64,000 bases of DNA from Cryobacterium glaciale (GTDB taxonomy: Bacteria; Actinomycetota; Actinomycetes; Actinomycetales; Microbacteriaceae), in the NCBI RefSeq assembly GCF_004402535.1, contig NZ_SOEY01000006.1, positions 372,001 through 436,000 on the forward strand, written 5' to 3'. The first letter of the stretch is position 1. Every line of letters starts with the position of its first letter. Below the pieces are notes generated by a model. It was not told the DNA's origin. It was given only the letters and a program-made list of their open reading frames with translations, and did no database searches. A program made the translations under genes and the position numbers. Below are positions 1-9,419 of this stretch, in pieces.

Positions 1-696
1 ATCGCTGGGTTGGTCTTTCATTACCTGCGCGAGAACATCGACAGGGAGGCGCCAGGCTGGCGGATTCTGAGCGGTCTGGGCAGTCTGCTCTACGCGGACG
101 CGGAGGCGAACCTGTGGGCGTGGAGTTCGGGCCTGCTCCTGGCCAGTATTGGGCTGACGCTCTCTGTCATCGGGTTTGCCACCCGGAACGACGCAGAACG
201 GGGGGCGGCATACTTCATTCTGGCTGCCATCACCCTGCTGATGTCAGCCGATGAGGTCGCTCAACTCCATGAGAAGCTCGCACGATTCGATCTCGGCACC
301 GGACTGACTTTCGCCTGGCTCTCCGTCGGCGTACCACTGGCCGTCGTCATCGGCCTGACCGTGCTGTGGATTTCCCGCCGGATCGATCGGCGACTGCGCC
401 GGCGTCTGATTGTCGCCGGCCTGCTCTACCTGCTCGGAGCGGTCGGCTTCGAAACCCTTGGCGGTCTGGCGGTCGGCGGGCACGTTGACGATACTGACCG
501 GGCCAGCCTGCCGTACCATCTTCTGCTGGGCCTCGAGGAGGGTCTCGAGGCTACGGGCGCTATCATGGCACTCGCCGCAGCGTTGTCGGTGCTGACCTTT
601 GAGCGCACCGCTTCCGGAATCCTCGTGCGCACGGCACTCGGCCGCGCGAGCGAAAATGCGATGCGGCAATCACATTCTCCCGAGAAAAAAGGTTAG
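1..696 (+). CDS. Polytopic membrane protein, 5' end outside the window
   Basis: The frame is open from the first base; a TTG at position 10 is an in-frame start, but the gene probably begins upstream. The roughly 230 visible residues contain five hydrophobic segments (about residues 36-57, 66-82, 98-120, 132-152 and 172-196). Acidic and histidine residues lie in or beside two of them (SADEVAQLHEK and LLGLEEGLEATG), which is unusual and could mark ligand or ion contacts. It ends tail to tail with the BenE-type gene, the two stop codons overlapping. I do not recognise the family; an integral membrane protein of unknown function is all the sequence supports. Confidence 0.7.
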   Translation: MAGLVFHYLRENIDREAPGWRILSGLGSLLYADAEANLWAWSSGLLLASIGLTLSVIGFATRNDAERGAAYFILAAITLLMSADEVAQLHEKLARFDLGTGLTFAWLSVGVPLAVVIGLTVLWISRRIDRRLRRRLIVAGLLYLLGAVGFETLGGLAVGGHVDDTDRASLPYHLLLGLEEGLEATGAIMALAAALSVLTFERTASGILVRTALGRASENAMRQSHSPEKKG

Positions 697-1901
697 CTCA
701 CTGCGCGGGGCGTGCGCCAACCCAGCCAGAGCATGAACGCTCCCCCGACAACGAGGCCCCAGAACGCCGACCCGATACCGACGATGGTGATGCCGGAGGC
801 CGTAACCAGGAACGTCGCAATCGCGCTGATGCGATGCTCGGGTTGCTCCAGCGCACCCGTGACGCTCGTGACCAGGGCGCCGAGAAGCGCGAGGCCGGCC
901 ACGGCGATGATGAGGATCGGCGGTGACGCCGCCACAAGCGCCGTCGCGAGGCCGGCACCGAGACCGAGCACCAGATAGCCGAATCCCGACGCGACCGTCG
1001 CGATCCAACGTTTGGACGGGTCGCGGTGGGCATCCGGGCTGGCCATGAGCGCCGCCGTGATCGCCGCGAGGTTGATATTGTGCGCGCCGAATACGGAGCC
1101 GACCATGGTTCCAGCCCCTGACCAGACCAAAACCGAACGCGGCGGCGGCCGATAGCCGAAGGTCGACAACACGGCGAAACCGGGAACGTTCTGGCCCGCC
1201 ATCGTCACGACGAACAACGGCAGTCCCAGGCTCACGATCACCAGCGGGTCGAAGAGTGGAGCGACGAAAACCGCAGCGGGAGCGGATGTCGGCGCGCTCA
1301 GCCAGTCAGTTCCGGCCGTCAGGCCAATGCCGACCGCCGCAACGACCATCGCGGCCGGAACCGCCCAGCGCGGGGCCAGCCGGTAGAGCATCAGCCAGAC
1401 CAGCACCACGGGCAGAGCCAGGAGCGGTTGCTCGATGGACGCTTGAATGGGAGCCAGGCAGATGGGAAAAAGGATGCCCGCCAGCATCGACCCGGCCAGG
1501 GGCTTCGGGATGCTGGTGATGGCCCGACCGAGCGCCGGCCACAAGCCGCACAGGGCGATGAGCGCACCGCAGACCAGAAAAGCACCGACGGCCGCGCCGA
1601 AATCATCGGTCGTGGCACCCGCCGCGACCAGGAGTGCGGCGCCGGGAGTGGACCAGGCAAACGAAATGGGCATTCGAAAATACCAGGGCAGGGCGATGCA
1701 GGCCACCCCCACCAGGATGCACAGGGTCAGCAGTCCCGAGGATGCCTGCGCCTCGGAGGCACCGACCGCGCGCAGACCCGCGATGACCAGCACGAACGAA
1801 CTCGCGAACCCCGTGATGGCAGCGACGATACCGGTCGAAATCGGCTGCACCAGTTCGCGCCCGCCGCCGGTCGCGCTCTCCTTCAACGCCCCTGCACTCA
1901 T
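693..1901 (-). CDS. BenE family benzoate/H+ symporter-like transporter
   Basis: This 402-residue protein is hydrophobic throughout, with about 11-12 predicted membrane segments. Landmarks of the BenE family (TIGR00843) are visible: an N-terminal GIVAAITGFASS segment, MPISFAWSTPGAALL in the first third, and the GQNVPGFAVL and AHNINLAAITAA segments in the second half. Members import aromatic acids such as benzoate with protons. No aromatic ring-cleavage genes are nearby, so the substrate cannot be assigned. The ATG at 1901 follows GGGGGAG at good spacing. The gene lies 49 bp downstream of clpX on the same strand. Confidence 0.85.
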   Translation of the reverse strand: MSAGALKESATGGGRELVQPISTGIVAAITGFASSFVLVIAGLRAVGASEAQASSGLLTLCILVGVACIALPWYFRMPISFAWSTPGAALLVAAGATTDDFGAAVGAFLVCGALIALCGLWPALGRAITSIPKPLAGSMLAGILFPICLAPIQASIEQPLLALPVVLVWLMLYRLAPRWAVPAAMVVAAVGIGLTAGTDWLSAPTSAPAAVFVAPLFDPLVIVSLGLPLFVVTMAGQNVPGFAVLSTFGYRPPPRSVLVWSGAGTMVGSVFGAHNINLAAITAALMASPDAHRDPSKRWIATVASGFGYLVLGLGAGLATALVAASPPILIIAVAGLALLGALVTSVTGALEQPEHRISAIATFLVTASGITIVGIGSAFWGLVVGGAFMLWLGWRTPRAVS

Positions 1902-1950
1902 GTTTGTGGCTCCCCCGGCCCACCTGTGCCCGCCCGAGAGCGCGGACGAC

Positions 1951-3228
1951 TCAGGCCGATTTCACCTGGCGAGTCTTGTGCAGCACCATTTCGGCGGGCG
2001 CATTGTTCAGCACCGTGTCGCGCGTGATGACGACACGCTCCACGTCGGTGGTGGACGGCACCTCGAACATGACCGGGCCGAGCACCTCTTCGAGGATGGC
2101 CCGCAGTCCGCGGGCGCCGGTCTTGCGCAGCACGGCGAGATCGGCAATGGCCTCGAGTGCCGGCTGTTCGAACTCGAGTTCAACGCCGTCGAGCTCGAAC
2201 ATGCGCTGATACTGCCGCACCAGGGCATTCTTCGGCACGGTCAAAATCTGCATGAGAGCCACCTGGTCGAGCTGGGTGACCGTCGTGACTACGGGAAGGC
2301 GACCGATGAACTCAGGAATCAGCCCGAATTTGTGCAGGTCTTCTGGCAACACCTCGCTGAACAGGTTGATGTCGTCGCCCTTGATGTGGAGCGGCGCCCC
2401 GAAGCCGATACCCTTCTTGCCGGCGCGGGACGAGATGATGTCTTCGAGCCCGGCAAAAGCGCCGGCCACGATGAAGAGAACGTTCGTGGTGTCGATCTGA
2501 ATGAATTCCTGATGCGGATGCTTGCGCCCACCCTGCGGCGGCACCGACGCAATCGTGCCCTCGAGGATCTTCAACAGCGCCTGCTGCACGCCCTCGCCCG
2601 ACACATCGCGGGTGATCGAGGGGTTTTCGGCCTTGCGGGCGATCTTGTCGATCTCGTCGATGTAGATGATTCCGGTCTCAGCCCGCTTGACGTCGTAGTC
2701 GGCAGCCTGAATGAGCTTGAGCAGAATGTTCTCAACGTCTTCGCCGACGTAACCGGCCTCGGTGAGGGCCGTCGCATCCGCTACGGCGAAAGGTACGTTG
2801 AGACGCTTCGCGAGGGTCTGGGCCAGATAGGTCTTGCCGCAGCCGGTCGGGCCGATCAGCAGGATGTTGGACTTGGCGATCTCGACATCATCGTGAATGG
2901 CTTCGGCAGCGGTGAGTGTGGCCCGGGACCGCACGCGCTTGTAGTGGTTGTACACGGCAACGGCGAGAGCACGCTTGGCGGGTTCCTGGCCGATCACGTA
3001 TTCCTCGAGGAAGCCGAAGATTTCTTTGGGCTTGGGGAGGTCGAATTCACCGGCGGTGGCTTCAGAGCCGGCCTCAGCCAGACGCTCTTCGATGATTTCG
3101 TTGCACAGCTCGACGCATTCGTCACAGATATACACGCCGGGGCCGGCGATGAGCTGTTGTACCTGCTTCTGGCTCTTTCCGCAGAAGGAACACTTGAGCA
3201 GGTCGGCACTTTCACCGATTCGGGCCAT
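1951..3228 (-). CDS. clpX: ATP-dependent Clp protease ATP-binding subunit ClpX
   Basis: ClpX is the AAA+ unfoldase that feeds ssrA-tagged and other substrates to ClpP. The 425-residue product has the N-terminal C4 zinc-binding domain (CSFCGK followed by CDECVELC, residues 12-42), Walker A GPTGCGKT, Walker [11 protein letters not shown], the pore-loop region and the C-terminal small domain. I chose ATG 3228 (MARIGES) over an in-frame ATG at 3243 because GGAGGAGG lies just upstream of 3228 and MARIGE is the usual N-terminus. It follows clpP2 after 133 bp containing a hairpin, so it may be partly uncoupled from clpP1P2. Confidence 0.97.
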   Translation of the reverse strand: MARIGESADLLKCSFCGKSQKQVQQLIAGPGVYICDECVELCNEIIEERLAEAGSEATAGEFDLPKPKEIFGFLEEYVIGQEPAKRALAVAVYNHYKRVRSRATLTAAEAIHDDVEIAKSNILLIGPTGCGKTYLAQTLAKRLNVPFAVADATALTEAGYVGEDVENILLKLIQAADYDVKRAETGIIYIDEIDKIARKAENPSITRDVSGEGVQQALLKILEGTIASVPPQGGRKHPHQEFIQIDTTNVLFIVAGAFAGLEDIISSRAGKKGIGFGAPLHIKGDDINLFSEVLPEDLHKFGLIPEFIGRLPVVTTVTQLDQVALMQILTVPKNALVRQYQRMFELDGVELEFEQPALEAIADLAVLRKTGARGLRAILEEVLGPVMFEVPSTTDVERVVITRDTVLNNAPAEMVLHKTRQVKSA

Positions 3229-3310
3229 GTCAGCCTCCTCCATTGGTCTCGCTGCAATTGAGCCTAGCCTGTGCGTGTGACAGTTACGTGCAGCACGCCA
3301 TAAACCGAAA

Positions 3311-3338
3311 CGGCGCGCCGCCCGCAGGCGACGCGCCG
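3311..3338 (-). terminator. Hairpin between clpP2 and clpX
   Basis: The stem CGGCGCG-C-CGCC / GGCG-A-CGCGCCG encloses a CGCA loop. On the minus strand it is followed by TTTCGGTTTA. It lies downstream of clpP2 and upstream of clpX, so it could attenuate readthrough into clpX. Confidence 0.55.
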
Positions 3339-3361
3339 GTCAGCGCGGTTCAGGCAGCAGG

Positions 3362-4060
3362 CTATTTGACCAACATTGGAAGGTTCTTGCGGCTGGTCAG
3401 AACCTGGTCGATGAGACCGTACTCGAGGGCATCCGCGGCACTCATGATCTTGTCGCGGTCGATGTCCTTGTTGACCTGCTCCACGCTCCGGTTGGAGTGG
3501 TGAGCGAGGGTCTCTTCGAGCCAGACCCGCATGCGCAGAATCTCGGCCGCCTGAATCTCGATGTCCGAGGCCTGGCCGCCGCCCTGGCCGCCCACCGAGG
3601 GCTGGTGGATCAGGATGCGCGCGTTCGGCAGGGCGAGACGCTTGCCGGCGGTGCCGCCGGCAAGCAGCACGGCCGCGGCGGATGCCGCCTGGCCGAGGCA
3701 GACCGTCATCACGTGCGGGCGAATGTACTGCATGGTGTCGTAGATCGCCGTCATGGCGGTGAACGATCCACCGGGCGAATTGATGTACATCGTGATGTCG
3801 CGGTCCGGGTCCTGGCTCTCGAGCACGAGAAGCTGGGCCATGACGTCATCGGCCGAGGCGTCGTCAACCTGCACGCCGAGAAAGATGATGCGGTCTTCGA
3901 ACAGCTTGGCGTACGGGTCCTGGCGCTTGTACCCGTAGGCGGTGCGCTCCTCGAAGGTGGGGAGGATGTAGCGAGATTCGGGCGCGCCGTTGTTAGTCAA
4001 GTGCTTGGTCGAGCCGCCCATCGAGCTGTAGGCCGTTCCACCGAATGTGGGGATAGTCAT
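3362..4060 (-). CDS. clpP2: ATP-dependent Clp protease proteolytic subunit ClpP2
   Basis: Serine peptidase subunit (MEROPS S14) of the ClpP barrel. In the 232-residue product the catalytic triad is visible: Ser in GQAASAAA, His in ARILIHQP and Asp in DIDRDKIM. The long N-terminus before the core ([13 protein letters not shown]) is typical of the second actinobacterial ClpP, which forms a hetero-tetradecamer with ClpP1 and docks ClpX/ClpC. AGGAAG precedes ATG 4060. It is the second gene of the clpP1-clpP2 pair, starting 27 bp after clpP1 ends, which fits cotranscription. Confidence 0.96.
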   Translation of the reverse strand: MTIPTFGGTAYSSMGGSTKHLTNNGAPESRYILPTFEERTAYGYKRQDPYAKLFEDRIIFLGVQVDDASADDVMAQLLVLESQDPDRDITMYINSPGGSFTAMTAIYDTMQYIRPHVMTVCLGQAASAAAVLLAGGTAGKRLALPNARILIHQPSVGGQGGGQASDIEIQAAEILRMRVWLEETLAHHSNRSVEQVNKDIDRDKIMSAADALEYGLIDQVLTSRKNLPMLVK

Positions 4061-4087
4061 GATTTCTTCCTGTTCAGTTTCGGTGGA

Positions 4088-4690
4088 CTACTTGGACACG
4101 TCGGCGTCGGGGTCGGTGCCGCCGCCGCCGATGACGTCCGAAGCGGATGCGCGAAGGTGGTCGACGAAACCGTATTCGAGGGCTTCCTGGGCGCTGAACC
4201 AGTTGTCGCGGTCACCGTCGGCGTTGATCTGCTCCGGGGTCTTGCCGGTCTGCGCGGCCGTGATCTCGGAGAGGCGCTGCTTCATGTCGAGGATGAGGCG
4301 GGCCTGGGTCTGGATGTCGGCGGCCGTGCCACCGAAACCGCCGGACGGCTGGTGCAGGAGCACACGCGCGTTCGGGGTGATATACCGCTTGCCCTTGGTG
4401 CCCGAGGTGAGCAGGAACTGGCCCATCGAGGCTGCCATGCCGATGCCGACGGTGACGATGTCGTTGGGTACGAACTGCATCGTGTCGTAGATCGCCATGC
4501 CGGCGGTGATCGATCCGCCGGGAGAGTTGATGTAGAGGTAGATGTCGCGTTTGGAATCTTCCGCTGCCAGCAAGAGGATCTTCGCGCAGATCTCGTTCGC
4601 GTTTTCGTCACGGACCTCTGAGCCGAGCCAGATGATGCGGTCCTTCAGCAGTCGGTCAAATACACCGTTGGTGGGTGTCGGGTCGGCCAT
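4088..4690 (-). CDS. clpP1: ATP-dependent Clp protease proteolytic subunit ClpP1
   Basis: First of two ClpP paralogues (200 residues, MEROPS S14). Catalytic Ser lies in GMAASMGQF, His in [11 protein letters not shown] and Asp in DGDRDNWF. The YINSPGGSI oxyanion-region motif is intact. Actinobacteria use ClpP1 and ClpP2 together, and gene order and spacing here match that. The C-terminus has a short Gly/Asp tail ([14 protein letters not shown]). It lies downstream of tig, separated by a strong hairpin, so it probably has its own promoter in the 164-bp gap. Confidence 0.96.
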   Translation of the reverse strand: MADPTPTNGVFDRLLKDRIIWLGSEVRDENANEICAKILLLAAEDSKRDIYLYINSPGGSITAGMAIYDTMQFVPNDIVTVGIGMAASMGQFLLTSGTKGKRYITPNARVLLHQPSGGFGGTAADIQTQARLILDMKQRLSEITAAQTGKTPEQINADGDRDNWFSAQEALEYGFVDHLRASASDVIGGGGTDPDADVSK

Positions 4691-4803
4691 GTCGTGCTCC
4701 GTTTCAGTTGTCGCTTCTCAATGAATCTATCGGAGCGCGCGAGCGAAAACGGCTCTGTTCGCCCTCGGCAGATTACCGGGCCCCGCACACGTCCCCCGCA
4801 GCA

Positions 4804-4842
4804 TGCACAAGGCCGGCTGGAAGAATCCAGCCGGCCCGTGCA
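4804..4842 (-). terminator. Terminator-like hairpin after tig
   Basis: A perfect 10-bp stem, GGCCGGCTGG / CCAGCCGGCC with loop AAGAAT, is extended by an outer TGCAC/GTGCA pairing. It lies 12 bp beyond the tig stop. The downstream T-run on the minus strand is poor (TTGTGCATG), as is common in high-GC actinobacteria. Confidence 0.65.
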
Positions 4843-4854
4843 CGAAAACAGGCG

Positions 4855-6282
4855 CTACTTCTTGGCAGCAGCCTTCTTCTTCTTGGGCTTCTCTTCAACC
4901 TCAGCGTCAGCCTCGGCAGCCGGAGCTGCCTCGTCATCGCCGGCAGCGGCATTCGCTGCGGTGTCATCGTCAGCAGCGGTGTCATCGTCAGCAGCGGTGT
5001 CATCGTCAACCGGGCCGGTGAAGGCGCTCAGGTCGACCGGCTTGCCGTTGGAGTCAACGACCTCGGCCTTGCCCAGGGCAATGGCGAGGGCCTTGTTGCG
5101 GGCGACCTCGGCCACCATCGACGGGATCTGGCCGTTGGTGTTGAGCGTCTGCACGAACTCGCTCGGGTCCATGCCGTACTGGCTGGCACCCTGAATGAGG
5201 TACTGGGTGAGCTCGTCCTGGCTGACCTTGACCTGCTCGGCTTCGGCGATCGTGTCGAGCAGAATCTGCTGACGGAACGTCTTCTCGCTGGCCTCGGTGA
5301 CCTCGGCGCGGTGCGTGTCGTCTTCGAGACGGCTTTCGCCTTCGAGGTGACGGTTAACCTCGTCGAGGATGATCGCGGCGGGGATCGGAACTTCGACCGA
5401 GCCGAGGAGCGTCTCGATGAGACGCTCGCGGGCCTGGCTGCCCTGGCCGAACGCCTTGGACTTCTCGACCTGACCCTTGAGGCTCTCGGTGAGCTCGGCG
5501 ATGGTGTCGAACTCGCTGGAGATCTGAGCGAAGTCGTCGTCGGCGGCGGGAAGCTCGCGCTCCTTGACGGCGATGACCGTGATCGTGATCTCGGCCGTCT
5601 CACCCTCGTGGTCCCCGCCCATGAGGTCGGAGTTGAAGGTGGTGGTCTCGCCGGCGCTGAGCGAATCGAGGGCCTCGTCGATGCCGTCGATGAGATCGCC
5701 GGAGCCGACCTCATAGGAGATGCCGCTCGCGGTGTCGACCTCTTCGCCGTCGATCGCGGCGTTCAGGTCGATCTGGGCGAAGTCGCCGGTCTTGGCGGGG
5801 CGGTCGACCGTGATGAGCGTGCCGAAGCGGCTGCGCAGCTTGTCGAGTTCTTCGGCGACCTCGTCGTCAGAAACCTCGACGGCGTCGACGGTGAGCTTGA
5901 GGCCGGCGTAGTCGGGCAGGTCGATCTCGGGGCGCACGTCGACCTCGATGGCGAGGAGCAGGTCACCGGAGAAGTCGGTGTTGCTCGGCCATTCGACGAT
6001 GTCAGCCTCGGGGCGGCCCAGCGGGCGGAGCTTGTTCTCTTCAACGGCCGCACGGTAGAAACCGTCGAGCCCCTCGTTGACGGCGTGTTCCAGTACGGCA
6101 GCTTTGCCGACGCGCTGGTCGATGATGGCCGGCGGGATTTTTCCCTTACGGAAACCGGGGATGTTGATGTCCTCGGCAATGTGGCCGTAGGCGTGGGTGA
6201 TGGCTGGCTTCAGCTCGTCGGGGCTCACCGTGATGGTGAGCTTGGCGCGCGTGGGGCTCAGTTTTTCGACCGTGGACTTCAC
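4855..6282 (-). CDS. tig: Trigger factor, ribosome-associated chaperone and prolyl isomerase
   Basis: Trigger factor binds nascent chains at the ribosome exit. The 475-residue product starts with [19 protein letters not shown], and the ribosome-binding signature [12 protein letters not shown] lies near residues 43-54. The FKBP-type PPIase domain is around residues 150-235 and the C-terminal chaperone arms follow. I chose GTG 6282 because AGGAG lies upstream and because the longer frame to 6366 would run into tRNA-Pro. The C-terminus carries three DDDTAA repeats followed by an Ala/Asp/Lys-rich tail ending KKKKAAAKK, beyond the conserved fold. Confidence 0.96.
   Translation of the reverse strand: MKSTVEKLSPTRAKLTITVSPDELKPAITHAYGHIAEDINIPGFRKGKIPPAIIDQRVGKAAVLEHAVNEGLDGFYRAAVEENKLRPLGRPEADIVEWPSNTDFSGDLLLAIEVDVRPEIDLPDYAGLKLTVDAVEVSDDEVAEELDKLRSRFGTLITVDRPAKTGDFAQIDLNAAIDGEEVDTASGISYEVGSGDLIDGIDEALDSLSAGETTTFNSDLMGGDHEGETAEITITVIAVKERELPAADDDFAQISSEFDTIAELTESLKGQVEKSKAFGQGSQARERLIETLLGSVEVPIPAAIILDEVNRHLEGESRLEDDTHRAEVTEASEKTFRQQILLDTIAEAEQVKVSQDELTQYLIQGASQYGMDPSEFVQTLNTNGQIPSMVAEVARNKALAIALGKAEVVDSNGKPVDLSAFTGPVDDDTAADDDTAADDDTAANAAAGDDEAAPAAEADAEVEEKPKKKKAAAKK
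4958..5011 (-). repeat. Three 18-bp tandem units inside tig
   Basis: Three consecutive 18-bp units (plus-strand form GCGGTGTCATCGTCAGCA, the third changed at its end) encode the repeated hexapeptide DDDTAA in the low-complexity tail of trigger factor. The units are in frame, so copy number can change without a frameshift. Confidence 0.9.
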
Positions 6283-6325
6283 TCGAGACTCTCCTGTGTA
6301 TTGAAACGGTGTGCTGCGGGTAATG

Positions 6326-6399
6326 TCGGGGCGACAGGAATTGAACCTGCGACTTCTCGCCCCCAAAACGAGCGCTCTACCAAGCTGAGCTACGCCCCG
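6326..6399 (-). tRNA. tRNA-Pro (anticodon TGG)
   Basis: On the minus strand an acceptor stem CGGGGCG pairs with CGCCCCG, the discriminator is A and no CCA is encoded. The D-arm is TAGCTCAGCTTGGTAGAGC. The anticodon stem CTCGT/GCGAG carries the loop TTTGGGG, giving anticodon TGG (proline, CCA codons). The T-arm contains GGTTCAATTCC. Length is 74 nt. It lies 43 bp upstream of tig. Confidence 0.95.
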
Positions 6400-6584
6400 G
6401 ATCTGCTTCGACCCGTCGGTACTACTTTTGTTGGGGAATCAATCTGTTGGCGTGGCGTTAGCTCACGACAGGCGGATTGACCTCAGCCAGTCTAATGCAC
6501 GCCTTTCGAGCGGATGCGCCCGCCGTGGCAAACGACCCCCGGTTTGCTGTACTAAGATATTCGAGTGCCCAGTTGCCTGGGCCT

Positions 6585-6655
6585 GGGGTCGTAGCTCAAT
6601 GGTAGAGCCTGAGTTTTCCAAACTTATGACGCGGGTTCGATTCCCGTCGACCCCT
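6585..6655 (+). tRNA. tRNA-Gly (anticodon TCC)
   Basis: Acceptor stem GGGGTCG pairs with CGACCCC and the discriminator is T. The D-arm is TAGCTCAATGGTAGAGC, the anticodon loop is TTTCCAA with anticodon TCC (glycine, GGA codons), and the T-arm contains GGTTCGATTCC. Length is 71 nt without CCA. A GCGGGCCC/GGGCCCGC hairpin at 6678-6697 could end the transcript. Confidence 0.95.
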
Positions 6656-6677
6656 CTGTTTAGTCGCTGGTCGAGCC

Positions 6678-6697
6678 GCGGGCCCGCCAGGGCCCGC
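6678..6697 (+). terminator. Possible terminator hairpin after tRNA-Gly
   Basis: A perfect 8-bp inverted repeat, GCGGGCCC/GGGCCCGC, with loop GCCA lies 22 bp after the tRNA. There is no T-run. It sits inside a larger pairing of GGTCGAGC (near 6669) with GCTCGACC (near 6767), resembling intergenic palindromic repeats of actinobacteria. Confidence 0.35.
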
Positions 6698-6780
6698 GCG
6701 TCAAGACCCCGGTGAACGCGTGTCGCGAGCGGCTCACTGGGTCTCGACTGCTCGCTTCGCTCGCGCTCGACCGGCGGCAA

Positions 6781-8367
6781 TCAATGCCCGTGGGCCCGAG
6801 ACAGCACTCGAGGCCCGCTACCGACGGCCAGGTTCGACCGGGGAACGATGGCGTCGTGAGCGGTCGGTGGCGTGCCGGCTTGTTCGCCGGGCTTCACCAC
6901 GACGAATTGACCCATCATTCCGGCGTCCTCGTGCGAGAGCATGTGGCAGTGGAACATGTACGGAAAGTCCGTATCGGTGTATTCGGCGAAACGCATAATC
7001 AGTTCGTAGCGCACCCCGGGCTCCAGATAGATCGTGTCTTTCCAGCCCGAGAGTTCGGCCGGGGGCGCCTCGGTACCGACCCGCAGCACCTGGAATTGCA
7101 CGGCGTGCACGTGAAAGTTGTGTGGCAACGGCATGGCGTTGTCGACGGTCCACACCTCGGTGGCGCCCGCCTCGACGGTCTCGTCGATGCGGGTCATGTC
7201 CATCAGCTTGTTGTTGATCGTGTAGCCGTTGAGGGTGAAGGAGCGGTCGGTGGTGGCATCCGCTTTCTGCAGCGGTTCGATGGAGGCGAGGGTGGCCGAC
7301 GGGACGCCAATGCTGCTGAGCGTGGCGGCAGCGCGCAGCTCCAGCACGTCGAGCGTGTCGTCGCCGGCGTTGCGGGTGGCTGCGCTGGCCGATGTGCCGA
7401 GGTCCGGCGGGGTGGACTGCAGGTTCACCGTCTCGCCCGGGGTGAGTTGCACGAGGATCTCGGCGCGCTCCCCCGGTGACAAGCGGATGCCGTCCATCGG
7501 CGCCGCCTCCGCCAGCAGCCCCCCGTCGGTGCCGATCAGGTCGAAGGACCGGCCGTCGCTGAACCCGAAGTCGTACATTCGGGACGTGGACCCGTTGACC
7601 AGGCGCAGCCGCACCACCTCGGAGGTGACGTCGAGGTAGGGCGCGAGGGTGCCGTTGACGAGCAGCTGGTCGCCGATCGGCCCGATGTAGCCGCGCACGT
7701 CGGTGACGAACTGGCCGTTGTCGTCGAACCGACGGTCCTGCACCACCACCGGAATGTCGTCGACACCGTAGGTGCGGGGCAGGGTGAGGGCCGCTTCCTC
7801 GTCATCCTGCACGAGAAAGAGTCCGGCCAGGCCCATTTCGACCTGATGCTCGGTGTTGCCGTCTGGGTGCGGGTGGTACCACAGGGTCGCTGCGGGCTGG
7901 TCGATGGTGAAGTTCGGGCTCCAGGTGGCACCCGGCTCGACCATCTGGTGCGGGCCGCCATCCATCTCGGCGGGCAGGCTCATGCCGTGCCAGTGCACGG
8001 TCGTGGCTTCGTCGAGGGCGTTGCCGACGTTGATGCGCACGTTCTCGCCGCGCTCGGCGACGAGGGTCGGTCCGAGGTAGCTGCCGTTGTAGCCCCAGGT
8101 GTCGGTCGCGACCCCCGGCACGAACTCGGTCGTTCCGGCCTGGGCTACGAGGTCGAACACCCGGTGACCGGAAGCGTCAACGGTTGATTCGGCCAGCGGC
8201 GGGATCGCGAGCGGGTTCACAAAATCAATGGTTCCGACCGTGTCGATCACGCCGGCCCCGTTCTCACCGGAACACGCGGTCAGGCCGAGGGCCACTACCA
8301 CCGCACCGACGACCGCGCCACTCACGATGGTTGCGACACGACGGCGGGGCCTGGCAATTCGGATCAT
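6781..8367 (-). CDS. Multicopper oxidase lipoprotein
   Basis: This 528-residue enzyme would couple oxidation of a substrate (Cu(I), metals or phenolics) to reduction of O2 to water. The N-terminus is basic and hydrophobic with a lipobox LTAC ending at Cys32, so a surface lipoprotein is expected. All copper-binding motifs are visible: TVHWHGM, WYHPHPDG, HNFHVH and the C-terminal HCHMLSHEDAGMM, giving a type 1 site with Met axial ligand plus the trinuclear cluster. The layout resembles the CueO/CotA/SufI group. It is the last gene of a minus-strand run (thiol oxidoreductase, rpiB, nei); the 50-bp gap to nei leaves room for a promoter. Its physiological substrate cannot be read from the sequence. 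Confidence 0.92.
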   Translation of the reverse strand: MIRIARPRRRVATIVSGAVVGAVVVALGLTACSGENGAGVIDTVGTIDFVNPLAIPPLAESTVDASGHRVFDLVAQAGTTEFVPGVATDTWGYNGSYLGPTLVAERGENVRINVGNALDEATTVHWHGMSLPAEMDGGPHQMVEPGATWSPNFTIDQPAATLWYHPHPDGNTEHQVEMGLAGLFLVQDDEEAALTLPRTYGVDDIPVVVQDRRFDDNGQFVTDVRGYIGPIGDQLLVNGTLAPYLDVTSEVVRLRLVNGSTSRMYDFGFSDGRSFDLIGTDGGLLAEAAPMDGIRLSPGERAEILVQLTPGETVNLQSTPPDLGTSASAATRNAGDDTLDVLELRAAATLSSIGVPSATLASIEPLQKADATTDRSFTLNGYTINNKLMDMTRIDETVEAGATEVWTVDNAMPLPHNFHVHAVQFQVLRVGTEAPPAELSGWKDTIYLEPGVRYELIMRFAEYTDTDFPYMFHCHMLSHEDAGMMGQFVVVKPGEQAGTPPTAHDAIVPRSNLAVGSGPRVLSRAHGH

Positions 8368-8417
8368 GGGTCTATTTTCGCAGTTCGCCCGACGGGATCA
8401 CACCACACAGTCTCTGC

Positions 8418-9413
8418 TCAGGCCTGGCAGCGCGGGCACCAGTACAGCTTGCGGGCTGCCATCTCCTCGAGCACGATGTGGGTGCCGCAGACCCGGCACG
8501 GCAGCCCCTCCCGCTTGTAGACCCAGTGCCGGTCGGCCCGATTTCTCATGGCGAGCCGGTAGGGCTCGCCTTCCAGGCCGTCCATGGTCATCATCTGACC
8601 GGTCGCCACTCCCAGGTGCAGCAGGTGGGCCCAGTCGCGCCAGAGGTCGCGCACGGTCTCGTCGCTGAGCGTTTTGCCGGGAGCGTGCGGGTTGAGCCCG
8701 GCTCGAAAGAGCATCTCGGCTCGATAGACGTTTCCGATGCCGCTGACCACGGTTTGGTCCATCAGCAGCCGACCGATCGGTGTGGGCTTCTTGCGCACGA
8801 CGGCCACGAAGCGCTCTTCGGCTTCCGGCGTGTTGTCCAGCTCGGGGTCTGGTCCGAGCTTGGCGATGACGGCGTCGACCTGGGCCGGGTCGAGCACCTC
8901 ACACGCGGTCGGGCCGCGCAGGTCGGCGCAGACCGTGTCGCTGAGCAGGCGCACGCGCACCTGGCCGACCGGCTCCGGCGGAAAAGTGTCGGCGAGGTCG
9001 ATCTCTTTTTCCTGCTCCGACATGCGCACCCGGGTGCGGCGCGGTGCCCCGATGCTGAAGATCGAGTTCTCCCCGTCCTTATCGAACGTCGGCGCATCGG
9101 CGGGTAGATCGGTCCCGTGCTGGTTGGTTTGACCCATCCGCCCGTTGGCCGACGCCATCGTGGCATCCATCTGAATTTCGCCGCTGAAATCCCAGGCACC
9201 GTACATACCCAGGTGGATGCGCAACCACAGTCCGTGGTCGAACTCCAGGAACATCTGCTTGCCGACGGCGCGGGCATCCGTCACCGTGTGCCCGCTGAGC
9301 TGCTGGGCACCGGTCACGAACCGGCCCTGCGGCGAACTGACCGCGACCCGGTGGCCGATGAAGTTGCGTTGGAACTGGCGGGTGATGCGGTGGACGGAAT
9401 GACCCTCTGGCAC
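8418..9413 (-). CDS. Fpg/Nei family DNA glycosylase/AP lyase (endonuclease VIII type)
   Basis: Base-excision repair enzyme of 331 residues. The N-terminus is MPEGHSVHR, so Pro2 is the catalytic nucleophile and Glu3 is present; the PEGH form points to the Nei branch rather than Fpg (PELPE). The helix-two-turn-helix region contains LLMDQTVVSGIGNVYRAE, and a C-terminal zinc finger (CRVCG, then CPRCQA) is complete. The segment around residues 85-125 is longer than in short Nei proteins. The GTG start at 9413 lies 6 bp after the rpiB stop, suggesting translational coupling. Confidence 0.92.
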   Translation of the reverse strand: MPEGHSVHRITRQFQRNFIGHRVAVSSPQGRFVTGAQQLSGHTVTDARAVGKQMFLEFDHGLWLRIHLGMYGAWDFSGEIQMDATMASANGRMGQTNQHGTDLPADAPTFDKDGENSIFSIGAPRRTRVRMSEQEKEIDLADTFPPEPVGQVRVRLLSDTVCADLRGPTACEVLDPAQVDAVIAKLGPDPELDNTPEAEERFVAVVRKKPTPIGRLLMDQTVVSGIGNVYRAEMLFRAGLNPHAPGKTLSDETVRDLWRDWAHLLHLGVATGQMMTMDGLEGEPYRLAMRNRADRHWVYKREGLPCRVCGTHIVLEEMAARKLYWCPRCQA

Positions 9414-9419
9414 CTCAGT

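Noticed and set aside
1447..3261. 604-residue frame antisense to clpX
   Set aside because: It lies opposite conserved genes (BenE end and clpX) and shows no recognisable domain; long antisense frames are expected in high-GC DNA.
4675..6480. 601-residue frame antisense to tig
   Set aside because: Opposite the conserved trigger factor and tRNA-Pro; composition is that of a mirror frame (Val/Gly/Leu-rich).
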